Below, piece by piece: positions 23,201 to 31,959 of a DNA stretch of 64,000 bases; positions within the stretch are counted from its first letter, which is position 1, and each line of letters opens with the position of its first letter. Location: the NCBI RefSeq assembly GCF_001417775.1, contig NZ_BBZJ01000020.1:435347-499346 (forward strand), in the 5' to 3' direction. Made by a program: the position numbers and the translations under genes. The notes under the pieces were generated by a model. It was not told the DNA's origin and made no database searches. It saw only the letters and a program-made list of their open reading frames with translations. The stretch is from Streptomyces sp. TP-A0356 (lineage in GTDB: Bacteria > Actinomycetota > Actinomycetes > Streptomycetales > Streptomycetaceae).

Positions 23201-24902
23201 CGAGATCGCGGGCGCCCCCGACGAGGTACCGGACGACGACACGGACGCGCCGAAGACGTCCCTGCCGGCCCTTCGCGAGGCCTACCGGGCCGCCTCCCAG
23301 GTCTACGAGAAGGTCGGTGTCGGCGCCGACCTGCGGGCCGAGCAGGCACGGGCGGAGAGCGACGAGTCCGCCGCGCTCGCCGAACTGGACCGGCTCACCA
23401 ACAAGGTGCGCACACGCGCCGAGCAGCTGCTTCAGTCCCCGGACGGCTCCGACGGCCCCTCCCGGCAGGCCGCCGCCGTGCGCGCCGAGGAACTGGTGCA
23501 GCTTCTGGAGACGCGCATGTCCACGGCGAGCGAGCAGCTCGGCCGACTGCGCGGCGAGGCCGAGCGGCACGCGCCCGAGAACGGCGAGGCCCACACCGAG
23601 CTCCCCGCGGAGCTCGTCCCCCGCGACACCGAGCACGCCCAGGCCCTGCTGCGCACGGCGACCGGTGAACTCGCCTCCCGCACCGAGGCGTTGAGCCAGG
23701 CACGCGAGGCCCACGCCGAACTCCTGGAGGCCCATCGAGCGGCCGAGGACGCGGCGGGCGGCTTCGACGAGATCGCCGCGATGCTCCGCGACCTGCTGCG
23801 CGAGCAGGCCTCGGACGACGATCAGGGGGAGCCGGAGCCGTACCCGGGCACGCTGGAAGAGGCCCGTCGGACCGCGGCCGAGGCCCGCCGGTCGCTGCGT
23901 GGCTGCGCCGCCGACCTGTCCGCCGCCGAGGCAGCCGTGCGCGAGGCCTCCGACGTGCTCGTCCGGCACGCCAACTCCACGCGGTACGAGCACGTCCGCA
24001 CACCCGCACGGCAGCAGATCCGCGAACTGCCCGCGTCCGCGCTGCCGGAGCACGCACAGAGGTGGGCGGAGGCCTTCGCGCCCCGATTGAGGGTCCTCAC
24101 GGACGAACTGGCGCAGCTGGAGCGCAACCGCGACTCGATCGTGGACCGGCTGCGGGGGCTCGTCGAGTCGGCCCTCGCCACGCTGCGGTCCGCGCAGCGG
24201 CTCTCCCGGCTCCCCGAGGGGCTGGGCGAGTGGTCGGGCCAGGAGTTCCTGCGCATCCGCTTCGACGAGCCCGACCAGGCCACGCTCGTCGAACGGCTCG
24301 GCGAGGTCATCGACGAGGCGACCCGGGCCGCCGTCAAGAAGAACTCGGACCTCAGGCGTGACGGCATGTCACTGCTCCTGAGGGGCGTCGGCGCGGCACT
24401 CCAGCCGAAGGGTGTCGCCGTCGAGATCCTCAAGCCGGACGCCGTGCTGCGCGCCGAGCGGGTGCCCGTGGGGCAGATGGGGGACGTCTTCTCCGGGGGT
24501 CAGCTGCTGACCGCGGCCATCGCGCTGTACTGCACGATGGCGGCGCTGCGCTCCAACGACCGCGGCCGCGACAAGCACCGCCACGCGGGCACGCTGTTCC
24601 TGGACAACCCCATCGGGCGCGCCAACGCGACCTATCTGCTGGAGCTGCAGCGGGCCGTCTCGGATGCGCTCGGCGTCCAGCTCCTCTACACCACCGGTCT
24701 GTTCGACACCACCGCGCTCGCCGAGTTCCCGCTGGTGATCCGGCTGCGCAACGACGCCGACCTGCGGGCCGGGCTGAAGTACATCCGGGTGGAGGAACAC
24801 CTCCGGCCGGGACTGCCACAGCAGCCCCGGGCCGGAGAGGCGGTGCACAGCGAGATCACGGCGACACGGATGTTCAAACGACCGGCTGCCGGCGCCCCGT
24901 GA
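20241..24902 (+). CDS. SMC/MukB/JetC-like coiled-coil ATPase (1553 aa)
   Basis: A very long protein with the two halves of an ABC-type head at its ends and charged Ala/Glu/Arg coiled coil between. Walker A is ENGGGKSVLL, with K69 and S70. A globular hinge-like region lies at about residues 680-830 between two long coiled-coil arms. The C-terminal head has the ABC signature FSGGQ (1417-1421) and Walker B LFLDNPIG, with D1455 followed by Asn1456 where SMC proteins have Glu. This is the architecture of SMC, MukB, MksB and Wadjet JetC, which load on DNA and extrude loops or sense small circles. It closes a three-gene operon; a strong hairpin follows at 24908. No JetD-type nuclease gene is near. 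SMC-type is firm; the exact subfamily is inferred. Confidence 0.82.
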   Translation: MYELSRVRLYSIGPAGARYADTVLDLRGVGDPVPDPAPTQAEFFEEEPAGPPRRPAPAGVLFLENGGGKSVLLKLIFSVMLPGHRNTLGGASSGVLRKFLLADDCGHVALEWQHTLTGECVVVGKVSEWRGRQVSNDPRKFAEAWYSFRPGPGLSLDSLPVAESTAVRPPVEGASGAQGRRRTMKGFRDALMEAGKAYPHLEVHWEEIHDRWNEQLTDLGLDPELFRYQREMNADEGEAAGLFAVKKDSDFTDLLLRAVTDTRDTDGLADLVSGFGNKLGRRSELIAERDFTAGSVDLLGRIVDAAEARSRARDIHAGAERRTRTLARRLSARGVQERVRAGDLAQRVTAAAYAVTHAEGTRERSALIAAELAYRHASLALAGAEKAAAAQKRELADARQLYSAWQAAEAVLRHRAAADRSARVAAAIREAERDAAPALAARAKAAVDLVRALHAAAESAESLANEEEERSAALQEVGESAYRDSTAAATEAQRARSEVGHLKQRLAEVEQETAEAVRAGWLDDSAPDADPARAALAASDAEKTAVAAWDTAREAARRASEHARETASAESRAELTAARAADAATAAERAYEAERRTAAALAAEERPAELLSLSGRDVRARVPGPRHEADTSAAGAPAAEPAPEGGPLTAEELDRFADELRELLDGSVSSAERQLFELRTAAADDARILGALGDGGLLPPGPDVLATVAFLGEHGIPALPGWRYLAQAVDPADHARVLAARPELVDGVIITDPDSHARAREALSDAALLPRSAVAVGTAAALLAPTPALDEGDGGVPGVFLVPPNPAMHDEHAADEERHALRARATERDEEIRKLAARLGKDRELAARLASWRTGCPAGRLTELAAAARDARAFAEEAEAELAAAHTARAEAEEAAAEAAQVREERQEAAQKARRAADALAGLAFRLRERAGWQVKLRELADEAVESEARAQSCLERARAADEDRRAAQRAADDARRTARALRAERAEIAGAPDEVPDDDTDAPKTSLPALREAYRAASQVYEKVGVGADLRAEQARAESDESAALAELDRLTNKVRTRAEQLLQSPDGSDGPSRQAAAVRAEELVQLLETRMSTASEQLGRLRGEAERHAPENGEAHTELPAELVPRDTEHAQALLRTATGELASRTEALSQAREAHAELLEAHRAAEDAAGGFDEIAAMLRDLLREQASDDDQGEPEPYPGTLEEARRTAAEARRSLRGCAADLSAAEAAVREASDVLVRHANSTRYEHVRTPARQQIRELPASALPEHAQRWAEAFAPRLRVLTDELAQLERNRDSIVDRLRGLVESALATLRSAQRLSRLPEGLGEWSGQEFLRIRFDEPDQATLVERLGEVIDEATRAAVKKNSDLRRDGMSLLLRGVGAALQPKGVAVEILKPDAVLRAERVPVGQMGDVFSGGQLLTAAIALYCTMAALRSNDRGRDKHRHAGTLFLDNPIGRANATYLLELQRAVSDALGVQLLYTTGLFDTTALAEFPLVIRLRNDADLRAGLKYIRVEEHLRPGLPQQPRAGEAVHSEITATRMFKRPAAGAP

Positions 24903-24907
24903 GGGGC

Positions 24908-24948
24908 GGGGAACTGCGCGATCCGCCACGGACCACTCGCAGTTCCCC
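24908..24948. terminator. Bidirectional terminator hairpin
   Basis: An 11-bp perfect stem, GGGGAACTGCG with CGCAGTTCCCC, and a 19-nt loop lies between the convergent SMC-like and choline-oxidase genes. It can serve both directions. Confidence 0.7.
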
Positions 24949-24966
24949 CGCGACCCGTCGCCGTCC

Positions 24967-26517
24967 CTAGGCATCCTCCTTCAGGAGATCAGCGCACTTC
25001 TCGCCGATCATCATCGTCGTGATGCACGGGTTGACGGCGATCAGGTCCGGCATGACCGATCCGTCCGCGACCCGCAGACCCTCGACCCCCTTGACCCGCA
25101 GCCGCGCGTCGAGCGGGGCCGAGGGGTCGTCGTCCGCGCCCATCTTCACGGTGCAGGAGGGGTGATACACGGTGTTGTGGGTCTTGTGGATGTAGTCGAT
25201 CAGCTCGTCGTCGGTCCGCACGTCCGGCCCGGGCGCCAGCTCGGCGCCCGCCCAGCCGCTGAGCGCCGGCTGCGAGGCGATCCGGCGCGCGAGCTTGAGC
25301 CCGTACGTCATCACGCGCACATCGTGCTCGTGGGTGAAGTACCGCGGATCGACCTTCGGCTTGTCCCGGTAGTCGCGGGTGCGCAGCCGCACCGTCCCAC
25401 GCGACTTGGCGCGCGTCACGTTCGGTGTGAGGCAGAACGCGTTCTCGGACGTCGGGTATCCGTGCCGCGCGGTGTTCATGTCGAACGGCACCGAGCCGTA
25501 GTGGAACATCAGATCGGGCCGGTCGAGGCCCGGTTCGGTGTCGTAGAAGATGCCCGCCTCCCACCACTGGGTGGACGTGGTGGTCATCGGCTGCCGGGCC
25601 TCCCACATGATGACGCCCTCGGGGTGGTCCTGCAGGTTCTCGCCCACGCCCGCCGAGTCCACGACCACGTCGACGCCCACCTCGCGCAGGTGTTCGGCGG
25701 GCCCGATACCCGACAGCATCAGCAGCTTCGGGGTGTCGATCGAGCCGCAGGACACGACGACCTCACGCCGGGCCCGTACGGTCCGGGTGTGGACCAGGTC
25801 CGGGTCCAGATAGTCCGCGCCCACGCACCTGCGCCCCTCCAGGACCAGCTTCTTGGCCCGCACCCCGGTGCGGATCTCCAGGTTGGGGCGCTTGCCGATG
25901 ATCGGGTGCAGGTAGGCCACCGACGAGGACTGACGGATGTTGTTCTCGTCGGAGTTGATCTGGAACCAGTTGGCTCCGCGGACCACGGTCCGGCCCGTGT
26001 TGAAGGGCACCGTCGGGATGCCCGCCTGTGCACACGCCTCCAGCAGGGCCGTCCCGCACGGGTCCTCGCCCTTGAGCGTGCGCAGCTTCACCGGGCCCGT
26101 GCGGCCGTGGTGGTCGCCGGGAGCGTCGTTCGACTCCAGCCGCCGGTAGAGCGGGAAGAGATCGGCCGCGCTCCAGCCGGTACAGCCCTTGGCCGCCCAG
26201 TCGTCCAGGTCCTCGGCCGGGGCCCAGAACGCGATGCACGAGTTGTGCGAGGAGCAGCCGCCGAGCACCCTGGCGCGGGCGTGCCGCATGAAGCTGTTGC
26301 CGCTGGCCTGCGGCTCGACCGGGTAGTCCCAGTCGTAGCCGGACTCCAGCAGGCCCATCCAGCGCTCCAGCTTCAGGACGTCGTCGTCGCCGACGTCGCT
26401 GGGCCCCGCCTCCAGCAGGCAGACGGTGACGGACGGATCCTCGGAGAGCCGGGCCGCGACCACGTTGCCCGCGGTGCCGCCGCCGACCACGACATAGTCG
26501 AACTCGTCGAAGCTCAT
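24967..26517 (-). CDS. codA: Choline oxidase-like GMC oxidoreductase
   Basis: The 516-aa flavoprotein has the GMC Rossmann motif VVGGGTAGNVVAARLSE. It matches remembered choline oxidase from Arthrobacter closely: ESGYDWDYPVEPQ, MRHARARVLGGCSSHNS (His91 is the covalent FAD site, H99 in Arthrobacter, with Ser93), Glu306 in WEARQP, His452 in NTVYHPSCTV and Asn496 in VNPCIT. Such enzymes oxidise choline via betaine aldehyde to glycine betaine, giving H2O2. The similarly built choline dehydrogenase BetA is the alternative. ATG 26517 is preceded by AAGGAGGT. It is last in the betaine operon, 16 nt behind the permease. Confidence 0.85.
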   Translation of the reverse strand: MSFDEFDYVVVGGGTAGNVVAARLSEDPSVTVCLLEAGPSDVGDDDVLKLERWMGLLESGYDWDYPVEPQASGNSFMRHARARVLGGCSSHNSCIAFWAPAEDLDDWAAKGCTGWSAADLFPLYRRLESNDAPGDHHGRTGPVKLRTLKGEDPCGTALLEACAQAGIPTVPFNTGRTVVRGANWFQINSDENNIRQSSSVAYLHPIIGKRPNLEIRTGVRAKKLVLEGRRCVGADYLDPDLVHTRTVRARREVVVSCGSIDTPKLLMLSGIGPAEHLREVGVDVVVDSAGVGENLQDHPEGVIMWEARQPMTTTSTQWWEAGIFYDTEPGLDRPDLMFHYGSVPFDMNTARHGYPTSENAFCLTPNVTRAKSRGTVRLRTRDYRDKPKVDPRYFTHEHDVRVMTYGLKLARRIASQPALSGWAGAELAPGPDVRTDDELIDYIHKTHNTVYHPSCTVKMGADDDPSAPLDARLRVKGVEGLRVADGSVMPDLIAVNPCITTMMIGEKCADLLKEDA

Positions 26518-26533
26518 GAGCTGGTGACCTCCT

Positions 26534-28105
26534 TCAGTCGGCCGCCGGGGCGGCGAGGGGAGCGGTCGGGACGGCGGCAGCCGGCTCCAGCCGGTGCTCG
26601 GCCAGAACACCGGTCCGGTGCCGCTGGACGAACCAGTAGTAGGCGAAGCCGCCGCCCGCGATGACCGCGACGAACAGGACCGCGCCCCAGCGCAGATACC
26701 AGTGGTACGGGGCGGCCGCGTTGTAGACCGCGGCCCGCGGCCAGATCAGGTTGACGGTCATGGCCACGCCCCAGACCACGGCCACGATGTTGACCAGCAG
26801 CCCCCAGCGGCCCAGCGAGAACTTGCCCTCGGCCGCCGGCTGCCACTTCCCGCGCAGCCTCGCCACCAGCATCGGCGCGGTGACACCGAGGTAGGCGAGG
26901 TAGATCATGATGATGCCGATGCTGGTGACGACCGTGAAGATCTGCGGCTGACGGATGTTGACCACCAGGATCGCCAGCGCCAGGACCCCGATGATCACGG
27001 CAGGGACCACCGGGGTCTGGAAGCGCGGACTCACCCGGGCCATCAGCGAGGACGCGGGCAGGTTGTTGTCACGGGCCATCGCGAAGGCCAGCCGGATCGC
27101 GGCCGTGTGCACGGCCAGCGCGCACACCGTGACCGCGATGAGCACACACCACAGCATCGCCTTGCCGGCCGTCGGGCCGAGCACGTCGAGCACGATGTAC
27201 TGCAGACCGTCCGTGGACAGCTTGTCGCCCTTCAGGCTGGAGACACTCATCAGGGCGAGCAGCAGCACCAGCCCGCCCAGGATGAAGGAGGCCACGATCG
27301 CACGGATGATCGCACGCGGCGCGTTCCGGGACGGGTCCAGGCACTCCTCACCGAGCGAGGAGGCCGTGTCGAACCCGTACATGACGTACGCCGACGCCAG
27401 GGAGGCCACCAGGAACGCGCCCAGGTACCCGGTCGAGTACCCCGCCCCGGTCCCGGCCGTCTGCATGACGACCTGCGGGCCACGGGTGATGTGCACCGCG
27501 AACAGGACGATCAGTACGACGGTGGCGACCAGTTCGATGAACACACCCGCCGTGTTGATGGTGGCCATCAGCTTGACGCCGAAGGCGTTCACCAGGGTGG
27601 TGAACAGGATCAGCACAGCGGCGAGGACGACGGCGTTCGTCGCCACGTCGTACTTGCCGGTGCCGTCTCCCACGAACTGGAAGACGGACGAGATCTGCGG
27701 CAGCGTCAGCTGGTAGGCGAGCGCCACGGCCGAGATCGACACGATCGACGCGATCAGCATCATCCAGCCGGCGAGCCACCCGAGATGCGGATTGCCCACC
27801 TTCTTGGACCAGTTGTAGACGGAGCCCGCGATGGGGTAGCGGGCGGCCAGCTCCGCGAAGCACAGAGCGACCATGAACTGGCCGACGAAGACCATCGGCC
27901 ACGACCACCAGTAGGCGGGGCCACCGCTGCCGTAGCCGAAGTAGAACAGCTGGAAGGTGCCGGTCAGGATGGAGATGTAGCTGATCCCGGCGGCGAAGGT
28001 GTGGAAGTTGCCGAGGCTGCGCTTGAGCTCGGGCTTGTAGCCGAACTCGGCGAGTTCGGCGTCATCGCCCTGCTGTGGGCCTGACGGTTGCTCGATTGTC
28101 GTCAT
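26534..28105 (-). CDS. APC-superfamily permease, likely choline/betaine or amine uptake
   Basis: The 523-aa protein has about 12 hydrophobic helices and amino acid/choline permease features: GYKPELKRSLGNFHTFAAGISY at the N-terminus, ELAARYPIAGSVYNW in helix 2-3 and YGFDTASSLGEECLDPSRNAPRA in the middle. This is the family of yeast Hnm1 choline and Uga4 GABA permeases. Its place between the aldehyde dehydrogenase and the choline-oxidase genes suggests import of choline or betaine. ATG 28105 has an AGGAG site. The 74-nt gap upstream is the largest in the operon. Confidence 0.85.
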   Translation of the reverse strand: MTTIEQPSGPQQGDDAELAEFGYKPELKRSLGNFHTFAAGISYISILTGTFQLFYFGYGSGGPAYWWSWPMVFVGQFMVALCFAELAARYPIAGSVYNWSKKVGNPHLGWLAGWMMLIASIVSISAVALAYQLTLPQISSVFQFVGDGTGKYDVATNAVVLAAVLILFTTLVNAFGVKLMATINTAGVFIELVATVVLIVLFAVHITRGPQVVMQTAGTGAGYSTGYLGAFLVASLASAYVMYGFDTASSLGEECLDPSRNAPRAIIRAIVASFILGGLVLLLALMSVSSLKGDKLSTDGLQYIVLDVLGPTAGKAMLWCVLIAVTVCALAVHTAAIRLAFAMARDNNLPASSLMARVSPRFQTPVVPAVIIGVLALAILVVNIRQPQIFTVVTSIGIIMIYLAYLGVTAPMLVARLRGKWQPAAEGKFSLGRWGLLVNIVAVVWGVAMTVNLIWPRAAVYNAAAPYHWYLRWGAVLFVAVIAGGGFAYYWFVQRHRTGVLAEHRLEPAAAVPTAPLAAPAAD

Positions 28106-28179
28106 GAGCGGACTCCTGGTGGGCCAGGGGGAGGGGTGAGGGAGCGCGGCTCCTGCGGGTGCCGTGGTTTGGGGGGGAG

Positions 28180-29646
28180 TTACGCGAACCAGCCCTGCGG
28201 TGCCGGGTCGGTGTTCCGCCAGATGTGCTTCGCCTCCCGGTACTCTGCGAGTCCCGAGGGCCCCAGTTCCCGGCCGAAACCGGACTGCTTGAAACCGCCC
28301 CACTCGGCCTGCGGGACGTATGGGTGGTAGTCGTTGATCCAGACGGTGCCGAGCCGCAGGCCGGCCGTGACCCGCTGTGCCCTGGCCTCGTCGCTGGTCC
28401 ACACGGCGCCCGCGAGCCCGTAGATCGTGTCGTTGGCGAGGCGCACGGCCTCCGCCTCGTCCGTGAACCGCTCCACGGTCAGGACCGGACCGAAGGACTC
28501 CTCCTTGACGACGCTCATCCCCGGGGAGCACTCGTCCAGCACGGTCGGCAGATAGTAGAAGCCCTCGTCGAGGCCGGGACCGGACGGCCGGGCGCCGCCG
28601 CAGCGCAGCACCGCCCCCTCCTCGATCCCTCGGGCCACATACGCCTCGACCTTGGCCCGGTGCGCCGCCGAGATCAGTGGCCCGGTCTGCGCCCGGTCGT
28701 CGAACGGGCCCCCGAGCCGGATCCGAGCCGCCCGCCGTACGACCTCCTCGACGAACCTGTCGTGCAGCCCGTCCTCGACCAGCAGCCGCGCCCCGGCCGA
28801 ACAGACCTGCCCGGAGTGCAGGAACACCGCCGTCAGCGCCATGTCGACGGCCGCGTCGAAGTCGGCGTCGGCGAAGACGATGTTGGGGTTCTTGCCGCCG
28901 AGTTCCAGCGCGACCTTCTTCACCGTCCCGGCCGCCGCCGCCATCAGCCGACGGCCCGTCTGAAGACCCCCGGTGAAGGAGACCAGGTCCACGTCCGGAT
29001 GGTCGCCCAGGGGCGCGCCCGCCTCAGGACCGGCGCCGAGGACCAGGTTGGCCACGCCCGGCGGTAGACCGGCCTCCTGCAGCAGCCGCATCAGATGGAT
29101 CGCCGTGTGCGGGGTCAGCTCGCTCGGCTTCAGCACGAACGTGTTACCGGCCGCGAGGGCCGGAGCGACCTTCCACGCCGTCTGCAGGAGGGGATAGTTC
29201 CAGGGGGTGATCAGGGCGCAGACGCCCACCGGCTCGTACACGACCCGGCTGTCGACGCCCTGCGTGCCGGTGTCGATCACCCGGCCCGTCTCCTGCGCCG
29301 CGAGCCGCCCGAAGTACCGGAAGCAGCGCACGATGTCGTCGATGTCGTACGCGCTCTCGACGAGTCGCTTCCCGGTGTCCAGGGATTCCGCGCGGGCGAG
29401 TGCGTCCTTGTCCCGGACGAGCAGACCGGCGACCCGCAGCAGCAGGTCACCGCGTTCGTTCGGAGAGGTGCGCGGCCACGGGCCCTCGTCGAAGGCGCGG
29501 CGTGCCGCGGCGATCGCCTCGGCCGTGTCCTTGCCGCCCCCCTCGTCGACGACTCCGACCAGGGAGCCGTCGGCGGGACAGCGGATCTCCCGGGTGCGCT
29601 CGTCGACCGCGCCCCGCCACTCGCCGTCAATGAACAGGTCCGGCAT
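28180..29646 (-). CDS. Betaine-aldehyde-type aldehyde dehydrogenase
   Basis: The 488-aa product is an NAD(P)+-dependent aldehyde dehydrogenase. Motifs: ITPWNYPLLQTAWK (cofactor loop), KPSELTPHTA, FTGGLQTGRRLM, catalytic Glu in VALELGGKNPN and catalytic Cys in FLHSGQVCSAGARL. The expected function in this operon is betaine aldehyde to glycine betaine, with choline oxidase supplying the aldehyde. It starts at ATG 29646, overlapping the upstream Rieske gene by 20 nt. Confidence 0.88.
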   Translation of the reverse strand: MPDLFIDGEWRGAVDERTREIRCPADGSLVGVVDEGGGKDTAEAIAAARRAFDEGPWPRTSPNERGDLLLRVAGLLVRDKDALARAESLDTGKRLVESAYDIDDIVRCFRYFGRLAAQETGRVIDTGTQGVDSRVVYEPVGVCALITPWNYPLLQTAWKVAPALAAGNTFVLKPSELTPHTAIHLMRLLQEAGLPPGVANLVLGAGPEAGAPLGDHPDVDLVSFTGGLQTGRRLMAAAAGTVKKVALELGGKNPNIVFADADFDAAVDMALTAVFLHSGQVCSAGARLLVEDGLHDRFVEEVVRRAARIRLGGPFDDRAQTGPLISAAHRAKVEAYVARGIEEGAVLRCGGARPSGPGLDEGFYYLPTVLDECSPGMSVVKEESFGPVLTVERFTDEAEAVRLANDTIYGLAGAVWTSDEARAQRVTAGLRLGTVWINDYHPYVPQAEWGGFKQSGFGRELGPSGLAEYREAKHIWRNTDPAPQGWFA

Positions 29647-30784
29647 GACCGCCTCCCAGCTTCTCGATCATCCATGCGTGGAAGATCCCGATGTGGTGCT
29701 CGGTGGGAACCAGCACGCCGCCCTTGCGGTACGCCCGGGACGACATCGCCGGCTGCGTCCGCTCGCACGCCTCGAAGTCCTGGGCGTTCACCCGATGGAA
29801 CAGTTCCACCGACTTCGACACGTCGGCGCCGGACTCGACGACGTCCGGCGCGTACAGCCAGTCGCACTCGACGACCGTGCGGTCCTCGGCGAGCGGGAAC
29901 ATGCGGTGCAGGATCACATGGTCCGGGACGAGGTTGATGAAGACCGTCGGCTTCACGGTGATCGCGTAGTAGCGGCGGTCCTGGTCCTCCGACACGTCCG
30001 GCAGCTTGGCGAAGCCCTCACTGCCGTCGACCGTGAAGCCCCGGATCTCCTCGCCGAACTCGGCGCCGTGCCCCACGTAGTACTGGGCGGCGTACCCGTC
30101 GGCGAACTCCGGGAGCACGTCGACCAGTTCGGGATGGATCGTCGCGCAGTGGTAGCACTCCATGAAGTTCTCGACGATCAGCTTCCAGTTCGCCTTCACG
30201 TCGTAGACGATCCGCTTGCCGAGCGCCAGGTTCTCGGTGCCGTAGTGCTCGATCGCGGCCGTGTCGCCGAGCCGCTCCACGGCCGCGCCCATCACCGTGT
30301 CCTCGAAGGAGGGCGGCTCGTCGGCCAGGCACACCCAGGCGTAACCCAGCCACTCGCGCAGCGCGACCGTGGTCAGGCCGTACTCGACGCGGTCGACGTC
30401 CGGCATCTTGACCAGGTTCGGCGCGGCGACGAGCTTGCCGTCGAGGTCGTAGGTCCAGGCGTGGTACGGGCACTGAAGGTTGCGCTTGACCTCGCCGGAC
30501 TCCTCCAGGCACAGCCGGGCCCCCCGGTGGCGGCAGACGTTGAGGAAGGCGCGCAGCTCGCCGGTGCGGGTGCGGGTGATCAGGACGTTCTCGCGGCCGA
30601 CCTGGACGGTGCGGAACGCGCCCGGCTTGGCCAGGTCGGCACTGCGGACGGCGCAGAACCACATCGACTCGAAGAGCAGCTCCTGCTCCTGCCGGAAGAC
30701 CTCCGGATCGGTGTAGTAGTGCCCCGGGAGGGTGGCGATCAGGCTCGGCGAGATCTGCTGGGGGGAGACGGGGATCGTCGTCAC
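29627..30784 (-). CDS. Rieske non-heme iron oxygenase, glycine betaine demethylase (GbcA-like)
   Basis: The 385-aa oxygenase alpha subunit has a Rieske cluster motif CRHRG...CPYHAW, where two Cys and two His bind [2Fe-2S], and a C-terminal mononuclear iron site in ENFMECYHCATIHPE. Its size and neighbours fit glycine betaine monooxygenase, which makes dimethylglycine and formaldehyde. The electron supply is probably the Rieske ferredoxin and reductase encoded at 37605-39225 on the other strand, since no GbcB-type reductase lies in this operon. The GTG 30784 has GAGGAG 7 nt before it and lies 11 nt behind the sarcosine oxidase gene. Confidence 0.87.
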   Translation of the reverse strand: MTTIPVSPQQISPSLIATLPGHYYTDPEVFRQEQELLFESMWFCAVRSADLAKPGAFRTVQVGRENVLITRTRTGELRAFLNVCRHRGARLCLEESGEVKRNLQCPYHAWTYDLDGKLVAAPNLVKMPDVDRVEYGLTTVALREWLGYAWVCLADEPPSFEDTVMGAAVERLGDTAAIEHYGTENLALGKRIVYDVKANWKLIVENFMECYHCATIHPELVDVLPEFADGYAAQYYVGHGAEFGEEIRGFTVDGSEGFAKLPDVSEDQDRRYYAITVKPTVFINLVPDHVILHRMFPLAEDRTVVECDWLYAPDVVESGADVSKSVELFHRVNAQDFEACERTQPAMSSRAYRKGGVLVPTEHHIGIFHAWMIEKLGGGHAGPVH

Positions 30785-30795
30785 GTGCGTGCTCC

Positions 30796-31950
30796 TCAGG
30801 CGGGCGCGGCGGCGAGGCGGGAGGGGTCGAACAGCCCGATGGGGTGCTCGGTGGTGCCGGTGAGGGCCAGGTCGGCCAGGATCTCGCCGACGACGGGCAC
30901 GAACTTGAAGCCGTGCCCGGAGAAACCGCAGGCCACGGTCACGGACTCGGGGTGTGCGGGGTGGCGCGAGATGACGAAGTGCTCGTCGGGCGTGTTGGAG
31001 TACATGCAGGTGGCGGCCTTCAGGAAGGTGCCGGGCAGATCCGGGATGCAGCGGGACATGTGGTCCGCCATGGCCTGGATCTCGTCCTCGTGCACGGTCC
31101 GGTCGATGGTCTCCGGGGTGCAGACGACGCCCTTGCGGAAGAAGGCGACCTTGGCGCCGAGGTCCGGGCCGTCGATGGATGGGAAGCCGTAGACCTGGAC
31201 CTCGTCGGCGTCCTCCCAGATGTAGATGGGGTGGTTCTCCGGGAGGAAGGGCCGGACGCCCTGCTTCGGCTGGAACCAGTACATGACCTGCCGCTCGATC
31301 GTGAACGGCACCCCGAGGTCCCTGAGCAGCTGCGGAGCCCAGGCCCCCGGGCAGATCACCAGCCGGCCCGCGGTGTAGGTGTTCTCGGCGGTGTGCACGC
31401 GGACCCCGTCCCGGTACGGCTCCCAGCGGACCATCGGCTCCTCGAAGTGCAGCTCCGCGCCCTGCCGGGTGGCCAGTTGGAGGTGCGCGGCGACCATGTT
31501 CTCGGGGCGGACCAGGCCGGCCTTCTTCTCGTAGAGCGCGACCTCGTCGTCCTTCGGGGCGAGGGTCGGGAATCGGCGGCGGATCTCCGTGGCGTCCAGC
31601 ATCTCGTGCGGCAGATCCCACTCGACGGCCGAGCGCAGCGAACCGGAGACGGTACGGGACTCGGGCGGCCCGACCATGACACCGCCGCACAGCGTGGCGA
31701 TCTCACGGCCGGTGGCCCGCTCCACGTCCTCGTACAGTTCGTACGCGCGCAGCAGCAGCGGGACGTACGCCGGATCCTCGAAGTACGACTGCCGGGTGAT
31801 CCGCGAACCGCCGTGGCTGGAGCCGCGGTTGTGGACCGGGCCGAACTTCTCCAGACCGAGGACGCGGGCGCCGCGTGCGGACAGATGGTGGGCGGCGGCG
31901 CTGCCCATGCCGCCGAGACCGATGACGATGACGTCGTAAGAGGGGGACAC
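30796..31950 (-). CDS. Monomeric sarcosine oxidase-like flavoprotein
   Basis: The 384-aa product has the FAD dinucleotide-binding VIVIGLGGMGSAAAHHL and GSSHGGSRITRQSY of the MSOX/MTOX family. Cys315, in KAATCMYSNTPDEHF, is at the position of the covalent-FAD Cys315 of Bacillus sarcosine oxidase. The reaction is sarcosine + O2 to glycine, formaldehyde and H2O2. It lies 9 nt behind the dimethylglycine oxidase gene in the same operon, the natural next step. N-methyltryptophan oxidase is a less likely reading. Confidence 0.87.
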   Translation of the reverse strand: MSPSYDVIVIGLGGMGSAAAHHLSARGARVLGLEKFGPVHNRGSSHGGSRITRQSYFEDPAYVPLLLRAYELYEDVERATGREIATLCGGVMVGPPESRTVSGSLRSAVEWDLPHEMLDATEIRRRFPTLAPKDDEVALYEKKAGLVRPENMVAAHLQLATRQGAELHFEEPMVRWEPYRDGVRVHTAENTYTAGRLVICPGAWAPQLLRDLGVPFTIERQVMYWFQPKQGVRPFLPENHPIYIWEDADEVQVYGFPSIDGPDLGAKVAFFRKGVVCTPETIDRTVHEDEIQAMADHMSRCIPDLPGTFLKAATCMYSNTPDEHFVISRHPAHPESVTVACGFSGHGFKFVPVVGEILADLALTGTTEHPIGLFDPSRLAAAPA

Positions 31951-31959
31951 GGGCGTCTC

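Noticed and set aside
20220..24053. Long antisense frame across the SMC gene
   Set aside because: A mirror of Ala/Glu-rich coiled coil codons; no ribosome site or family.
17627..24966. JetD/Toprim nuclease gene near the SMC trio
   Set aside because: Looked for and not found. Neighbours are a GntR regulator and choline oxidase.
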